Shown: one piece after another, positions 44,452 to 53,004 of the stretch
Position numbering within the stretch: position 1 is the stretch's first letter
Layout of the letters: every line of letters begins with the position of its first letter
Source: Anaerolineales bacterium
GTDB lineage: Bacteria > Chloroflexota > Anaerolineae > Anaerolineales > UBA11579
Direction: 5' to 3'
NCBI GenBank assembly: GCA_019454165.1
Contig: CP075367.1
Span: 1,714,805-1,778,804 of the forward strand
DNA: 64,000 nucleotides
The notes under the pieces: model-generated
Told to the model about the DNA's origin: nothing
The model's input: the letters and a program-made list of their open reading frames with translations, nothing else
Database searches by the model: none
Program-made: the position numbers and the translations under genes

Positions 44452-45980
44452 AAGTAGTGCCCAAGCTAACGCGCTTGCCATCAGTGTTTTGGCTAGCCGG
44501 GATCATTCTCCTGGGTCTGCTGGCAAGAGCTATTCTCTTTGACGGCGTAGTCTTTCTCGAAAGCACTAGCACTAGCTTCAAGGCCTGGGAACTCGCCAGA
44601 GTATTTGAAACCAATGGATTTGGAGGACTCAAAGAAGCTCTAAAATACATACTGGAACTGGACAATGAACTCAGGGCGCTGGTTGTTATGCAAGGGCTTG
44701 TTTATGGCTTGTTTGGGGCAACCGAACTCACGAGTATTCTTCCGATGTTCGTTTTGTATGCTTTATCGACAATCGGGATTTATTTAGTTGGCAAACAATG
44801 GCTAAATGAAGCAAGCGGACTGGCAGCTGCACTTCTGTGGACAATTCTTCCACTTTCCATTTTCTTTTCAATTATCTTTGCCCCCACCGCCCTCTTGCTC
44901 ACGCTTGACATCGCAGTCATTTGGATATACTGGTTAGCTAGTGACAAGCAGTCGTCCTTTCTCTACATTCTGGCAGTTTTACTGCTGGTTATGGGCATTT
45001 CTTCTTCATGGGTAATCTTTATCCCGACATTGGCTTTACTCGTTTTGTGGCACAGACCGGTACTCCTCAAAAGAATACCCTTTGAACCCATTCTAATAGC
45101 AGGTCTTCTATTGCTTCTCTTCTTTGGAGAAGAAATTTTGCAAGCGTACTATCAGCTACTTCTTCCACTTGACAATCTCTGGATCCTGCCCCTTTTGGCG
45201 CTAGCCTTGGTTCTCTCTCAAGCTTCAAGCGGACCATCATCACGATTGCTTCAGTGGCTAAGCGTTAAATCCTTATGGCTGTTTGCAATCACGCCCTTCA
45301 TTAGTCAAAGCGGCGGATTGATACCCCAAGGAATGTCAAGTTACTGGGCGATGATCATTCTGCCTGTACTCCTCATCCTGGGATGGGAATTGCTTGGTCG
45401 GGATAGAGACAGAAATGTCTTCTTTCCCTTTGTGTTAATCCTTCTCGGCTCATGGTTTATTGTCATGCTGCTGACTGAAGATTCACAAGCGGTCCACATG
45501 CTTTCAGGTATTTTTATTGGCCTATCCTCCCTAATGGCATTCTCGCTCTTTCTGCTGACATCTGTTTCAAGGAAAACAAGGGTGGCTTTGCTAGTCGTGG
45601 CATTTGTCACATTTGGCATTTCATCGAGTGCAATAGTCCGCACATATATCGCTAGTTACGGGAAGCCCATATTACAGCTAAATCAAGCTTGGGACTTTTT
45701 GTCCGATAAAAGAGAAGAGCAACGCGTAGTTGTATTTGCCGAGGAATCTCTCTATACAGGACTGATGTTTAAAAATCAGTTTGGAACTTTGCGCCAGGAA
45801 AATAAGAGGCCTATAGAAATCCTGCTCTTAGAGCATATCTCCGCCCCAAAAGAAGGACAGTTTGTATTACTGACCCAGGAGCGGCTTTCCTCGCTTGGGG
45901 CTATTCCTACTACCTGGGAGCTCCTAAATGAGTTCGCAATCCCTGGCGCCACTCCTATGCTAATCTACAGTGCGCCATAA
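44445..45980 (+). CDS. Multi-spanning membrane protein, GT-C-like
   Basis: 511 aa, some eleven hydrophobic segments and a short soluble C-terminus. Segments such as LYALSTIGIYLVGKQWLNEASGLAAALLW resemble the ArnT/PMT pattern, but the early acidic motif is less clear (STSFKAWELARVFE). Start is GTG at 44445 or 44448; the latter overlaps the previous stop as GTGA, so translation is coupled. Last gene of the membrane-protein trio and of the island's rightward part. Confidence 0.72.
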   Translation: MVKVVPKLTRLPSVFWLAGIILLGLLARAILFDGVVFLESTSTSFKAWELARVFETNGFGGLKEALKYILELDNELRALVVMQGLVYGLFGATELTSILPMFVLYALSTIGIYLVGKQWLNEASGLAAALLWTILPLSIFFSIIFAPTALLLTLDIAVIWIYWLASDKQSSFLYILAVLLLVMGISSSWVIFIPTLALLVLWHRPVLLKRIPFEPILIAGLLLLLFFGEEILQAYYQLLLPLDNLWILPLLALALVLSQASSGPSSRLLQWLSVKSLWLFAITPFISQSGGLIPQGMSSYWAMIILPVLLILGWELLGRDRDRNVFFPFVLILLGSWFIVMLLTEDSQAVHMLSGIFIGLSSLMAFSLFLLTSVSRKTRVALLVVAFVTFGISSSAIVRTYIASYGKPILQLNQAWDFLSDKREEQRVVVFAEESLYTGLMFKNQFGTLRQENKRPIEILLLEHISAPKEGQFVLLTQERLSSLGAIPTTWELLNEFAIPGATPMLIYSAP

Positions 45981-46168
45981 TCGATCAGCTACGATACCAA
46001 TCTTGACTGTCCGCAGTTCAGCCTTGGTGACACGACCAAAGGCAAAAACACTGAGCAGCCCTCCAGCAGGCTAAACACCAAAAAGTGTCTTGCGCACTTC
46101 CTTAAGCTGACTGCCCTGGGTTCTAGCGGTTGGTCATTAAAGCAGGCCGAGAACGAATCTGTGACGTT

Positions 46169-46177
46169 TGATATAAT
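46169..46177 (+). promoter_or_regulatory. Extended -10 promoter of tRNA-Gly
   Basis: TGATATAAT (TG-N-TATAAT) ends 10 nt before the first tRNA base. No clear -35. The rest of the 207-bp gap after the GT-C-like gene shows nothing I recognise. Confidence 0.6.
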
Positions 46178-46187
46178 GAATTTTTAC

Positions 46188-46259
46188 GCGGGTGTCGCCA
46201 AGTGGTAAGGCACTTGCTTCCCAAGCAAGCATTCGTGGGTTCGAATCCCATCACCCGCT
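46188..46259 (+). tRNA. tRNA-Gly (anticodon CCC)
   Basis: Complete cloverleaf by eye: acceptor GCGGGTG paired with CACCCGC and discriminator T, D-arm with GCCAAGTGGTAAGGC, anticodon arm CTTGC-TTCCCAA-GCAAG giving anticodon CCC, and T-arm GTGGG-TTCGAAT-CCCAT. CCA is not encoded. It lies 51 bp ahead of pyk on the same strand. Confidence 0.95.
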
Positions 46260-46310
46260 CTAGTCTGCAATTTTGTGCAACCAGTCCCGCATTTGCGGGT
46301 TATAACCTCC

Positions 46311-47786
46311 ATGTTGAAAGAACGCCGAGCCAAGATCGTTGCCACGCTGGGGCCATCCAGCCAGGATAGTGCCACGCTGGAGCGCATGATCGCTGCTGGC
46401 ATGAGCGTAGCACGCCTCAATTTCTCGCACGGAACCCATGCGGAATACGCTCAGCTGATCCAGCGAGTACGCGAGGCGGCCGAAAAGCTGGATGCCCCGG
46501 TGGCTATTTTGCAAGATCTGCAAGGCCCGAAGATCCGCGTAGGCGACCTGGCGAACGGCAGCGTCATCCTCACCCGGGGTGACTGGATCACGCTCAGCAC
46601 GATCGATGACAGCAACGGCGCTATCCCAGTAGATTTTGCCGACCTCCCCCGCTTCATAAAAAAAGGTGGGCGCATTTTGCTTGACGATGGCCGGCTGGAG
46701 CTGCGCGCCGGCGATGTGACCGATAGCACCATTCAGGCAGAAGTCATCATCGGCGGAACGCTTAAGTCAAACAAGGGCATCAACTTGCCAGGCGCCTACA
46801 TTGATGTGCCGGGCCTGACCGCTAAAGATGAACAGGACCTGGCAAAGGGCTTGGAGCTGGGCGTCGACATGGTGGCGATCTCATTTGTGCGGACGGCCGA
46901 GGATGTGAACCGCGTGCGCGCTTTCATCAACCAGCACGCGCCGGCTCCTGACCGGATGGATGTGCCTATCATCGCCAAGCTCGAACGCAGCGAAGCACTA
47001 GAGAACCTGACAGAGATCGTGGCCGCCGCCAACGGGGTGATGGTGGCGCGCGGCGACCTGGGCGTAGAACTGCCGCCCGAGTATGTGCCGATCGCACAAA
47101 AGCAAATCATTGACGCGGCTAACCAAGCTGGCAAGATCGTGATCACAGCAACTCAGATGCTGGAGTCGATGATCTTGAATCCGCGCCCTACCCGCGCGGA
47201 AGCATCGGACGTGGCCAATGCCATCTTTGACGGCACGGATGCGGTGATGCTCTCCGGTGAGACCGCCATGGGCAGCTACCCAGTTGAGACAGTGCGCATG
47301 ATGGAAGCCATCATCCACGAGTCTGAGCTGCACCAATACAAATGGGGCCACTGGAAGGGCAGCGAGCCATCCTTGGAGCGCGAAGATGCGATCTCAATCA
47401 CACGCGCGGCGCGTGAACTGGCGCAAGACGTGAATGTGGCTGCGATCACAGTCTTCACCGAGTCCGGCCGCACCGCCCTACTGATGTCCAAGGCCTTTCC
47501 GCGCGTTCCCATTCTGGCGCTGACTCCGGAGCATAAGACCTATAACCGCATGGCAGTCTACGCGGGCGTGCTGCCGATCATGGTAGCACTCTCTCACAGC
47601 ATCGACGAAATGCTGGAGAGCATTGAGATCAACACGCTGGGACTACATGGCTTGAAACCCGGCCAGAAGGTAGTAGTGATCTCAGGCTACCCAATTGGAG
47701 ATATGCGCCCCCCCAACCTGGTGATGCTTCATACACTTGGGCAGGATCGCAATAAGCTGTACAAGCGTGAACTATCGTCAAGATAA
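46311..47786 (+). CDS. pyk: Pyruvate kinase
   Basis: 491 aa. Converts phosphoenolpyruvate and ADP to pyruvate and ATP. KIVATLGPSS at the start, RLNFSHGTH, the metal and active-site lysine region PIIAKLERSEALENL, MVARGDLGVELPPEYVP, then ATQMLESMI and FDGTDAVMLSGETAMG, all intact; the regulatory C-terminal domain includes TESGRTALLMSKAFP. The ATG at 46311 fits the family start; a GTG at 46275 would add 12 residues. TATAAC lies 4 nt upstream and CCCGCATTTGCGGG forms a small palindrome before it. Confidence 0.95.
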   Translation: MLKERRAKIVATLGPSSQDSATLERMIAAGMSVARLNFSHGTHAEYAQLIQRVREAAEKLDAPVAILQDLQGPKIRVGDLANGSVILTRGDWITLSTIDDSNGAIPVDFADLPRFIKKGGRILLDDGRLELRAGDVTDSTIQAEVIIGGTLKSNKGINLPGAYIDVPGLTAKDEQDLAKGLELGVDMVAISFVRTAEDVNRVRAFINQHAPAPDRMDVPIIAKLERSEALENLTEIVAAANGVMVARGDLGVELPPEYVPIAQKQIIDAANQAGKIVITATQMLESMILNPRPTRAEASDVANAIFDGTDAVMLSGETAMGSYPVETVRMMEAIIHESELHQYKWGHWKGSEPSLEREDAISITRAARELAQDVNVAAITVFTESGRTALLMSKAFPRVPILALTPEHKTYNRMAVYAGVLPIMVALSHSIDEMLESIEINTLGLHGLKPGQKVVVISGYPIGDMRPPNLVMLHTLGQDRNKLYKRELSSR

Positions 47787-47787
47787 C

Positions 47788-47816
47788 AAAAAGCCCTGGC
47801 AACCAGGGCTTTTTTC
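47788..47816. terminator. Bidirectional intrinsic terminator
   Basis: AAGCCCTGG, CAA, CCAGGGCTT with A-run and T-run on either side, between converging pyk and the membrane protein gene. Confidence 0.93.
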
Positions 47817-48929
47817 TTACCAGCCAATTCGTTTGCGGTTGATTGGAATGCCTGGTGAGGCCAATCGTTGGGACAAAGCGTAGCCAGCATACGCTAACGC
47901 ACCACCAGTTGCCATCACGATCAAACCCTGCAACATTAGTGGTCCACTGACGAAATCGAGCGCTCCACCGGCAATCGCGCTTCCCAAGGCTGCTGCAGCA
48001 CCGCCCTCTTGCAGGAATGGCCCGGCAAACAAAGCATCCACAAACTGTAATGAGAAAACTTCAAGTCCAAGGCCAAAGATAAAGGTTATAAGGCCAGCGA
48101 ACAGAAGCGGGCCGCCGAACCATGCTAATGCTCGTCGCCAGTTTTGAGTTGCCAGCAGGGCGCCCAGCAAGCCGATCCCCACGACTGCCAGCCAGCCCCA
48201 CAGCAGCACGCGGCGTAGCTGCACCAAGCTATCCTTCAACTCGGCCAGCTCTTCAGGCGCCCCAGCCAACTGGCCCAACGCGCCCACATCCACAGTAGAG
48301 GGCGCCTGGCTCAGGCTCACTTCGAAAATGGCACCGGCGTTATCGATCAGGGCCGAATAGACCGGCTCCGGTGGGCGGCAACCACTGATCTGGCCTAATA
48401 GAGTTTCAAACGATTGCAACGCACCCAGCACCATGCTAGCCACTTGGCTGCCACTACATTCCGGCAGGGCATCCATCACAACCCCCAACACAGGCCCAGC
48501 ATTCTCCTGCACATTGGTCTTCCAGCCATCGAGCTCAACCTGAATTTCCGGCAAGGGAGCATCGCCATCCAGCCACTCGGTGTAGCCGTTGACCACATCG
48601 TCTACTGTATTCTCCACCAAGTGAGTCGGCATAGTAAGCGCAGTGATCGTACGCCAATCATCTTCCGACAGCTCAGAAAGTGTATTGCGCACGAACGCCC
48701 CGGTCAGCGTGTCCTGGCCATCTTCGGACATGAATACTTGCCGGGTGAGCTGTTGCGCTAATGCTGAAGCCATCTGCCCACTGAGCAAGTGCTCTCTCAC
48801 CATGGTCTTGGTTGCTTCCGCGTCAAATACGAGCGTGCTGAGCTCACGAAAAGCCAAGCTTACGGGGAGGAATAAAACAAGGACGGCGAGGGCAATCAAG
48901 CCGATCGGACGCAAGATGAATTGTCGCAA
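47817..48929 (-). CDS. Membrane protein of unknown function
   Basis: 370 aa. An N-terminal membrane segment (LIALAVLVLFLPVSLAF), then ~190 residues outside or inside with a Cys pair (PECSGS, SGCRPP), and three or four more segments at the C-terminus with a Gly/Ala-rich stretch. It starts with TTG at 48929, supported by GGAGG 9 nt upstream; no ATG is near. I recognise no family; the layout resembles proteins annotated only as hypothetical in Chloroflexota. Confidence 0.72.
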   Translation of the reverse strand: MRQFILRPIGLIALAVLVLFLPVSLAFRELSTLVFDAEATKTMVREHLLSGQMASALAQQLTRQVFMSEDGQDTLTGAFVRNTLSELSEDDWRTITALTMPTHLVENTVDDVVNGYTEWLDGDAPLPEIQVELDGWKTNVQENAGPVLGVVMDALPECSGSQVASMVLGALQSFETLLGQISGCRPPEPVYSALIDNAGAIFEVSLSQAPSTVDVGALGQLAGAPEELAELKDSLVQLRRVLLWGWLAVVGIGLLGALLATQNWRRALAWFGGPLLFAGLITFIFGLGLEVFSLQFVDALFAGPFLQEGGAAAALGSAIAGGALDFVSGPLMLQGLIVMATGGALAYAGYALSQRLASPGIPINRKRIGW

Positions 48930-48973
48930 GAAACACTGCCTCCAGAAGCAGGCGACTTAGAAACGCCTGCCGA

Positions 48974-49858
48974 TCAAGTGATTCTATCGGGCTGCGCTGC
49001 CATCCACAAGCACAGCAAAATAAGCGTTGCCCCAACTGCAAACTGGAGCGTAAGCGGATCCCCTAGCAGGCTTATTCCAAGCCCGGCGCCGACGAGCGGT
49101 TGTGCAAAGAACGTGAGACCTGCCGTGCCCGCTGGCAGCATGGTAAAAGCCTTGTTCCACAGATACGCTGCAACCGCAGTGGATACCAGGCCCAGATACG
49201 CGACGCCAGCAAGTATTGCGGGAGTGAGTGGGCCAATTGACTGCACACGCAATTCAAACGCGGCTGCGGGCACAGTGACCATCAAGCCGCCCAGGAAGGC
49301 GACGAACGTAAAAGCCACTGGATCCAACTCTTGTGCAGTTCTGCGCACCAAGACGGAGTACAACGCCCACGTTGCAGCCGCCCCTACCAGCAGTATATTG
49401 CCCAGCCAGAGCTGTGAATCAAAGCGTGCCTGAAATGGATCGATCACCAGCAGGACACCTACAGTAGAAAGCAGCAACGCCAGCAGGTGGCGACGACCGA
49501 TCTGCTCCCTCAGCACAAGCCAGGCAAACAAAAACACGAAAGTTGGTGTAGATGCTGTGATGACTGCCCCATTGGTGGCAGTCGAAAGATGAGTGCCAGT
49601 GAATTGGAAACCAAGCGAAATGCCATAGCCGAGTATGCCAACCGCTAGCAACCGCACCCAGTGGCTGCGGCTAAGCCGCGGCCAGGCGTGCCGCCAGCTT
49701 AGCCAAACAGTCAGACTGGCGATGCCCAGCACCAGGCGTAAGGTCAGCAAAGTGAACGGCGGCACGACCTCAAGCACGACTTTGCTGACAACATACATGC
49801 CGCCCCAGATGGCTGCGGCCAGCAAACCAAACACAATGCCGATACGGCGGTTTGTCAT
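48974..49858 (-). CDS. DMT-superfamily transporter (EamA type)
   Basis: 294 aa, ten membrane segments in two EamA repeats (GLLAAAIWGGMYVVSKVV at the start; LLVGAAATWALYSVLVRR opening the second half). The second repeat ends in FFAQPLVGAGLGISLLGDPL, a usual EamA pattern. Substrate unknown: amino acids, sugars or other metabolites. It lies 9 bp downstream of the methyltransferase gene and may be cotranscribed with it. Confidence 0.9.
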   Translation of the reverse strand: MTNRRIGIVFGLLAAAIWGGMYVVSKVVLEVVPPFTLLTLRLVLGIASLTVWLSWRHAWPRLSRSHWVRLLAVGILGYGISLGFQFTGTHLSTATNGAVITASTPTFVFLFAWLVLREQIGRRHLLALLLSTVGVLLVIDPFQARFDSQLWLGNILLVGAAATWALYSVLVRRTAQELDPVAFTFVAFLGGLMVTVPAAAFELRVQSIGPLTPAILAGVAYLGLVSTAVAAYLWNKAFTMLPAGTAGLTFFAQPLVGAGLGISLLGDPLTLQFAVGATLILLCLWMAAQPDRIT

Positions 49859-49867
49859 CCAGGCAGG

Positions 49868-51250
49868 TTACTTGCGCTTGAGCAGGAACAGAGTGCGCTC
49901 AGACTCGGCGATGCTGGCCTCAGCCTCAATGTGATAGCGCTGCCCAAAGGCGTGCCGGAAACCATCGAGCGTATATTCGTCAAAGATGTCTTTGCGGGCA
50001 GCCAGCAGGCGGCGGGTCTGCGAGTCGCTCTTGGGCACGAACTCAATGATCAACCAAGGGGCCAGCCCGGCGAAAAACTCCGCAATGCGACCCAACGCCA
50101 GATTGTTGCCGATGGCCAGATGGTGGACCAGGGCCAGCGCCATCAGTGCATCCGGGCTGCCGCGCTCCGCCAATGTGTGACGTTCACCATAAGCCCAGCC
50201 AGAAGCCGGGCTGGGGTTCACCAGGTCAATCTGTAATGGCAGCAAGTTTTGCTCTTTGTTGGCTTTAGCCTGCAAATAGTTCTGCTCGACTGCTGCAGGG
50301 TCATAATCCTGCGAGACGGTGAAGATGCCCTGGCGGCTGGCAATGCGACTGTATAGGCCATTGTTAGCGCCCAGGTCCCACACTGTCTTGGGAGTGATCT
50401 TCTTTAGATACTGCTCCACCAACTCAGCCTTATGACGCTCAGCGGCGTTGCTATAGTTGGTTTCGGCGTAGTAATTGCCCCAGGCGCTGCCGGCAGGCTT
50501 CCACTTAAGACCCTGCACGGTATTACGCAAATGGTCGATCAGGCCGAGCAAGGCGGTCTTGGTGAGGCCAGGCTTCCCGCTGCCTGCCTGCGGCTGGGCC
50601 GCGCCGGCATAGCGGCGCTGGGCGCCAGCATGCGCATGGATATGCAGTAGCAGACCGCTGTTGAGGCGCGTGTGCCAGGGCAGCAGGCGGGACGCCAGGC
50701 TGAGGTCCACCCCATCCAACCAGTTGCGCAGCAACTGGTTGAGGCGCACATCCACATGAGCCATCAGCGCCAACGGGGCCAGGAAGTGCTGGCAGAACTG
50801 GCGATACGCCGTCCAGGGCTGGCCTTCAGGATAGATCTCAAATGAAAGGGTGTCCATCAGCACCGGGCGGCCGTTGTGAAACTGGATGTTGCTGTTGTTG
50901 GCATCCTTCAGCCACATGCCGTGCTTCAAGGCACGTTTTTGCAGACTGAGAGTCAGGAGCGCGGCATCTTTGAGTTGGCTGAAGCTCCACTCATAGGCGT
51001 ATGAAATATAGGGGATGCGCTCGGGTTGCAGGACCTTGTAGGCCAACTCTGGATCGGCGGGCGCAACCTTGACCTCGGTATGCGGGACCATCAGACTGCG
51101 CTCGGTAACTTCCGCATACAAGCCCGAACTGTGGAGCAGGTCGTAATCCGCCTGATAGCGTTTGTTCACCTGGCGGTACAGCTGCCCTTCCCGCGTAAAA
51201 ACGAAACCGCTGGGGTCTCGAAAGACTTCAGTTAGTTTAGTTTCAGCCAT
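49868..51250 (-). CDS. Class I SAM-dependent methyltransferase with N-terminal kinase-like extension
   Basis: 460 aa. The C-terminal half has the SAM site VWDLGANNGLYSRIA followed by VSQDYDPAAVEQ, and ALALVHHLAIGNNL in the substrate region. The first ~200 residues (LKHGMWLKDANNSNIQF, PVLMDTLSF) resemble proteins that pair this methyltransferase with a nodulation- or kinase-like domain. The substrate is unknown. A 75-aa membrane protein lies 9 bp upstream and recurs beside such enzymes as far as I recall. Confidence 0.8.
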   Translation of the reverse strand: MAETKLTEVFRDPSGFVFTREGQLYRQVNKRYQADYDLLHSSGLYAEVTERSLMVPHTEVKVAPADPELAYKVLQPERIPYISYAYEWSFSQLKDAALLTLSLQKRALKHGMWLKDANNSNIQFHNGRPVLMDTLSFEIYPEGQPWTAYRQFCQHFLAPLALMAHVDVRLNQLLRNWLDGVDLSLASRLLPWHTRLNSGLLLHIHAHAGAQRRYAGAAQPQAGSGKPGLTKTALLGLIDHLRNTVQGLKWKPAGSAWGNYYAETNYSNAAERHKAELVEQYLKKITPKTVWDLGANNGLYSRIASRQGIFTVSQDYDPAAVEQNYLQAKANKEQNLLPLQIDLVNPSPASGWAYGERHTLAERGSPDALMALALVHHLAIGNNLALGRIAEFFAGLAPWLIIEFVPKSDSQTRRLLAARKDIFDEYTLDGFRHAFGQRYHIEAEASIAESERTLFLLKRK

Positions 51251-51259
51251 GCAAGGAGT

Positions 51260-51487
51260 TTATTCTTCGTTGTCAGGATCAGCGGCGTCTTCGTCCTTAT
51301 TGCGGCGGAAGACTTTGAACAAGCGACCAATAGAATGGCGGAAAGCATAGCTGACTGCGGCCGCGCCTGCGATGATCAGCTGCAGGATCAGCGAACCGGA
51401 GCCCGGATCAAGATACTGGGGGTCTGATGCAGCCGGGATAAAGAGCACACCGGCCAGCAGCCACTTAGAAAGTTCTTCTTTCTTCAT
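51260..51487 (-). CDS. Small membrane protein with YLDPGSGS motif
   Basis: 75 aa. A hydrophobic N-terminal stretch (WLLAGVLFIPAA), the motif QYLDPGSGSLILQLIIAGAA leading into a membrane segment, then an Arg/Lys-rich end with acidic tail. The YLDPGSGS signature marks a family of small uncharacterised membrane proteins. It precedes the methyltransferase by 9 bp, so the two are likely an operon and may act together. Confidence 0.8.
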   Translation of the reverse strand: MKKEELSKWLLAGVLFIPAASDPQYLDPGSGSLILQLIIAGAAAVSYAFRHSIGRLFKVFRRNKDEDAADPDNEE

Positions 51488-51539
51488 TTGAGTTGTTCCT
51501 TATAGAGAATTTGCTTCAAAAAGCAACTATAACATCTTA

Positions 51540-52379
51540 CTAGCTCATCAATTCCGCATGCAAGGCCTGTAGCCCCAGGATCGCCTGGCCCAGACGTGTA
51601 CCCGGCCAGGTAAGCAGGCTGCCGTCCAGCAGGCGAACATGCTGAGTGGGTAATTGGCCCTCCAACCTGTCTGCCAGGTGCTGTGCATCCGCCTCGGCGA
51701 AAGCATAAGGCTCGGAGGGCAGCAACGCGGCCCGCGGCTCCCCCGCGGCGATCTCTGCCAGGGTGACGCGCGGATAGCGTGTATCCCGCCCGGTGGCGTG
51801 CTCCGGGCGCGTGCCTGCCTGGCCCAGATCAGCGGCCAGAGGGTAACGGCGTTCACGCTCGGCAAAGATGTTGGCAAAGCCACATAAGGCCAGCAGATCA
51901 TGTGTGAAGGTATGCCGGTTGAGTGTCATCCACCACTCCGGATTGCCGGCCTGGTACCACACCGGCACGAAAACCGGCACAGGCTGCGGCTGCTGGCGGC
52001 GGGCGGCAGCCACTTGCTCCGCAAGCTGCTGCACGCAGGCAGCCGCCTGAGCGCCGCCAAACAGGGCCGCCATACTGCCCAGATCGGCCAGGGCGTGCTC
52101 CACCGTGCGCGGAAAGTGCATGACGACATTCAGGCCGGCTGCTCGCAGACCCTCAACAGCCTGTTGCGTGTTTTCTTCCTGATTAGCAAAGACAACATCC
52201 GGTTGCAGCGCAATAATCTCGGACAGGCGCGGGTTCTTAGTGCCGCCGATGCGCGGCAGGGCTGCCAGCGCATCGGCGGGATGGATGCAGTAGTCGGTGA
52301 TGCCCACCAGGGCCTCACCGACGCCGAGGTCAAACAGGCTCTCGGTAATCGATGGCACCAGAGAAACGACGCGGCGCAT
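51540..52379 (-). CDS. Helical-backbone metal-receptor protein (BtuF-like), no signal peptide
   Basis: 279 aa. RVVSLVPSITESLFDLGVGEALVGITDYC, the beginning of BtuF/FhuD-type substrate-binding folds, with LPRIGGTKNPRLSEIIALQPDVVFANQEEN. The protein begins directly with the domain: no signal peptide or lipobox, and no ABC transporter is adjacent. It may be a cytoplasmic or moonlighting member. The ATG follows a TATACT box by 7 nt. Confidence 0.85.
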   Translation of the reverse strand: MRRVVSLVPSITESLFDLGVGEALVGITDYCIHPADALAALPRIGGTKNPRLSEIIALQPDVVFANQEENTQQAVEGLRAAGLNVVMHFPRTVEHALADLGSMAALFGGAQAAACVQQLAEQVAAARRQQPQPVPVFVPVWYQAGNPEWWMTLNRHTFTHDLLALCGFANIFAERERRYPLAADLGQAGTRPEHATGRDTRYPRVTLAEIAAGEPRAALLPSEPYAFAEADAQHLADRLEGQLPTQHVRLLDGSLLTWPGTRLGQAILGLQALHAELMS

Positions 52380-52386
52380 ACGTTCA

Positions 52387-52392
52387 AGTATA
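52387..52392 (-). promoter_or_regulatory. -10 box for the BtuF-like gene, leaderless layout
   Basis: TATACT on the minus strand ends 7 nt before the ATG at 52379; no ribosome site. Confidence 0.45.
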
Positions 52393-52500
52393 CAGGTGTG
52401 GTTTATGGAACTTAGGTGTAACCGATTCCATAATTAGCTGGTACTAATCTGCTTCTTAAGCAGCCTGCCTATACTGGGCAAAACCTGAGGAGGTAGTGCA

Positions 52501-52950
52501 ATGAACTCGCTTTCACGCAACATTGCTTTCGCCATACTCCTGCTTCTCCTGCTGAGCGCCTGCGGCAGCCCGGCCCCAGCGACCGAGGCGCCTGCTCAAG
52601 CCACTGAAACCGAACATGTTGACCACCCCACTCAAGCCCCTGCGCCAACAACGGCTCCTACCCAGGCGCCAGCTGACGAAGGCGGCGGGGCGACTGTGAC
52701 CATTGCCAATTTCTCTTTTGGCCCCGGCACGTTAACCGTGAAGGCGGGCACTACCGTGACCTGGCGCAACAACGAAGACGCGCCCCACACGGTGACGGCT
52801 GACGATGGCAGCTTTGGCAGCAATACCCTGGGTCAGGGTGACAGCTTCAGCTTCACGTTCACCGAGCCCGGCACCTACGACTATCACTGCCAGTTCCACG
52901 GCGGCGCCGGCCATGCCGGCATGTCTGGCACGATCGTGGTTGAAGAATAG
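52501..52950 (+). CDS. Cupredoxin-domain lipoprotein
   Basis: 149 aa. Signal peptide with lipobox LLSAC (Cys21), a Pro/Thr/Ala linker to about residue 60, then a plastocyanin-like domain. Type 1 copper ligands are visible: His in APHTVT, then Cys, His and Met in YHCQFHGGAGHAGMSG. Probably an electron carrier on the outer face of the membrane. GAGGAGG lies before the ATG. A terminator follows. Confidence 0.92.
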   Translation: MNSLSRNIAFAILLLLLLSACGSPAPATEAPAQATETEHVDHPTQAPAPTTAPTQAPADEGGGATVTIANFSFGPGTLTVKAGTTVTWRNNEDAPHTVTADDGSFGSNTLGQGDSFSFTFTEPGTYDYHCQFHGGAGHAGMSGTIVVEE

Positions 52951-52972
52951 ACTGACTGTATAGCAACAAAAA

Positions 52973-53003
52973 AAAGCGCCCGCAAAATTGCGGGCGCTTT
53001 TTT
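52973..53003. terminator. Bidirectional intrinsic terminator
   Basis: AAAGCGCCCGCAA and its complement, with A-run and T-run outside, between the cupredoxin gene and the converging PSP1 gene. Confidence 0.93.
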
Positions 53004-53004
53004 G

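Noticed and set aside
46286..46306. Riboswitch or T-box ahead of pyk
   Set aside because: Only a short palindrome CCCGCATTTGCGGG is visible between the tRNA and the start codon; too small for either.
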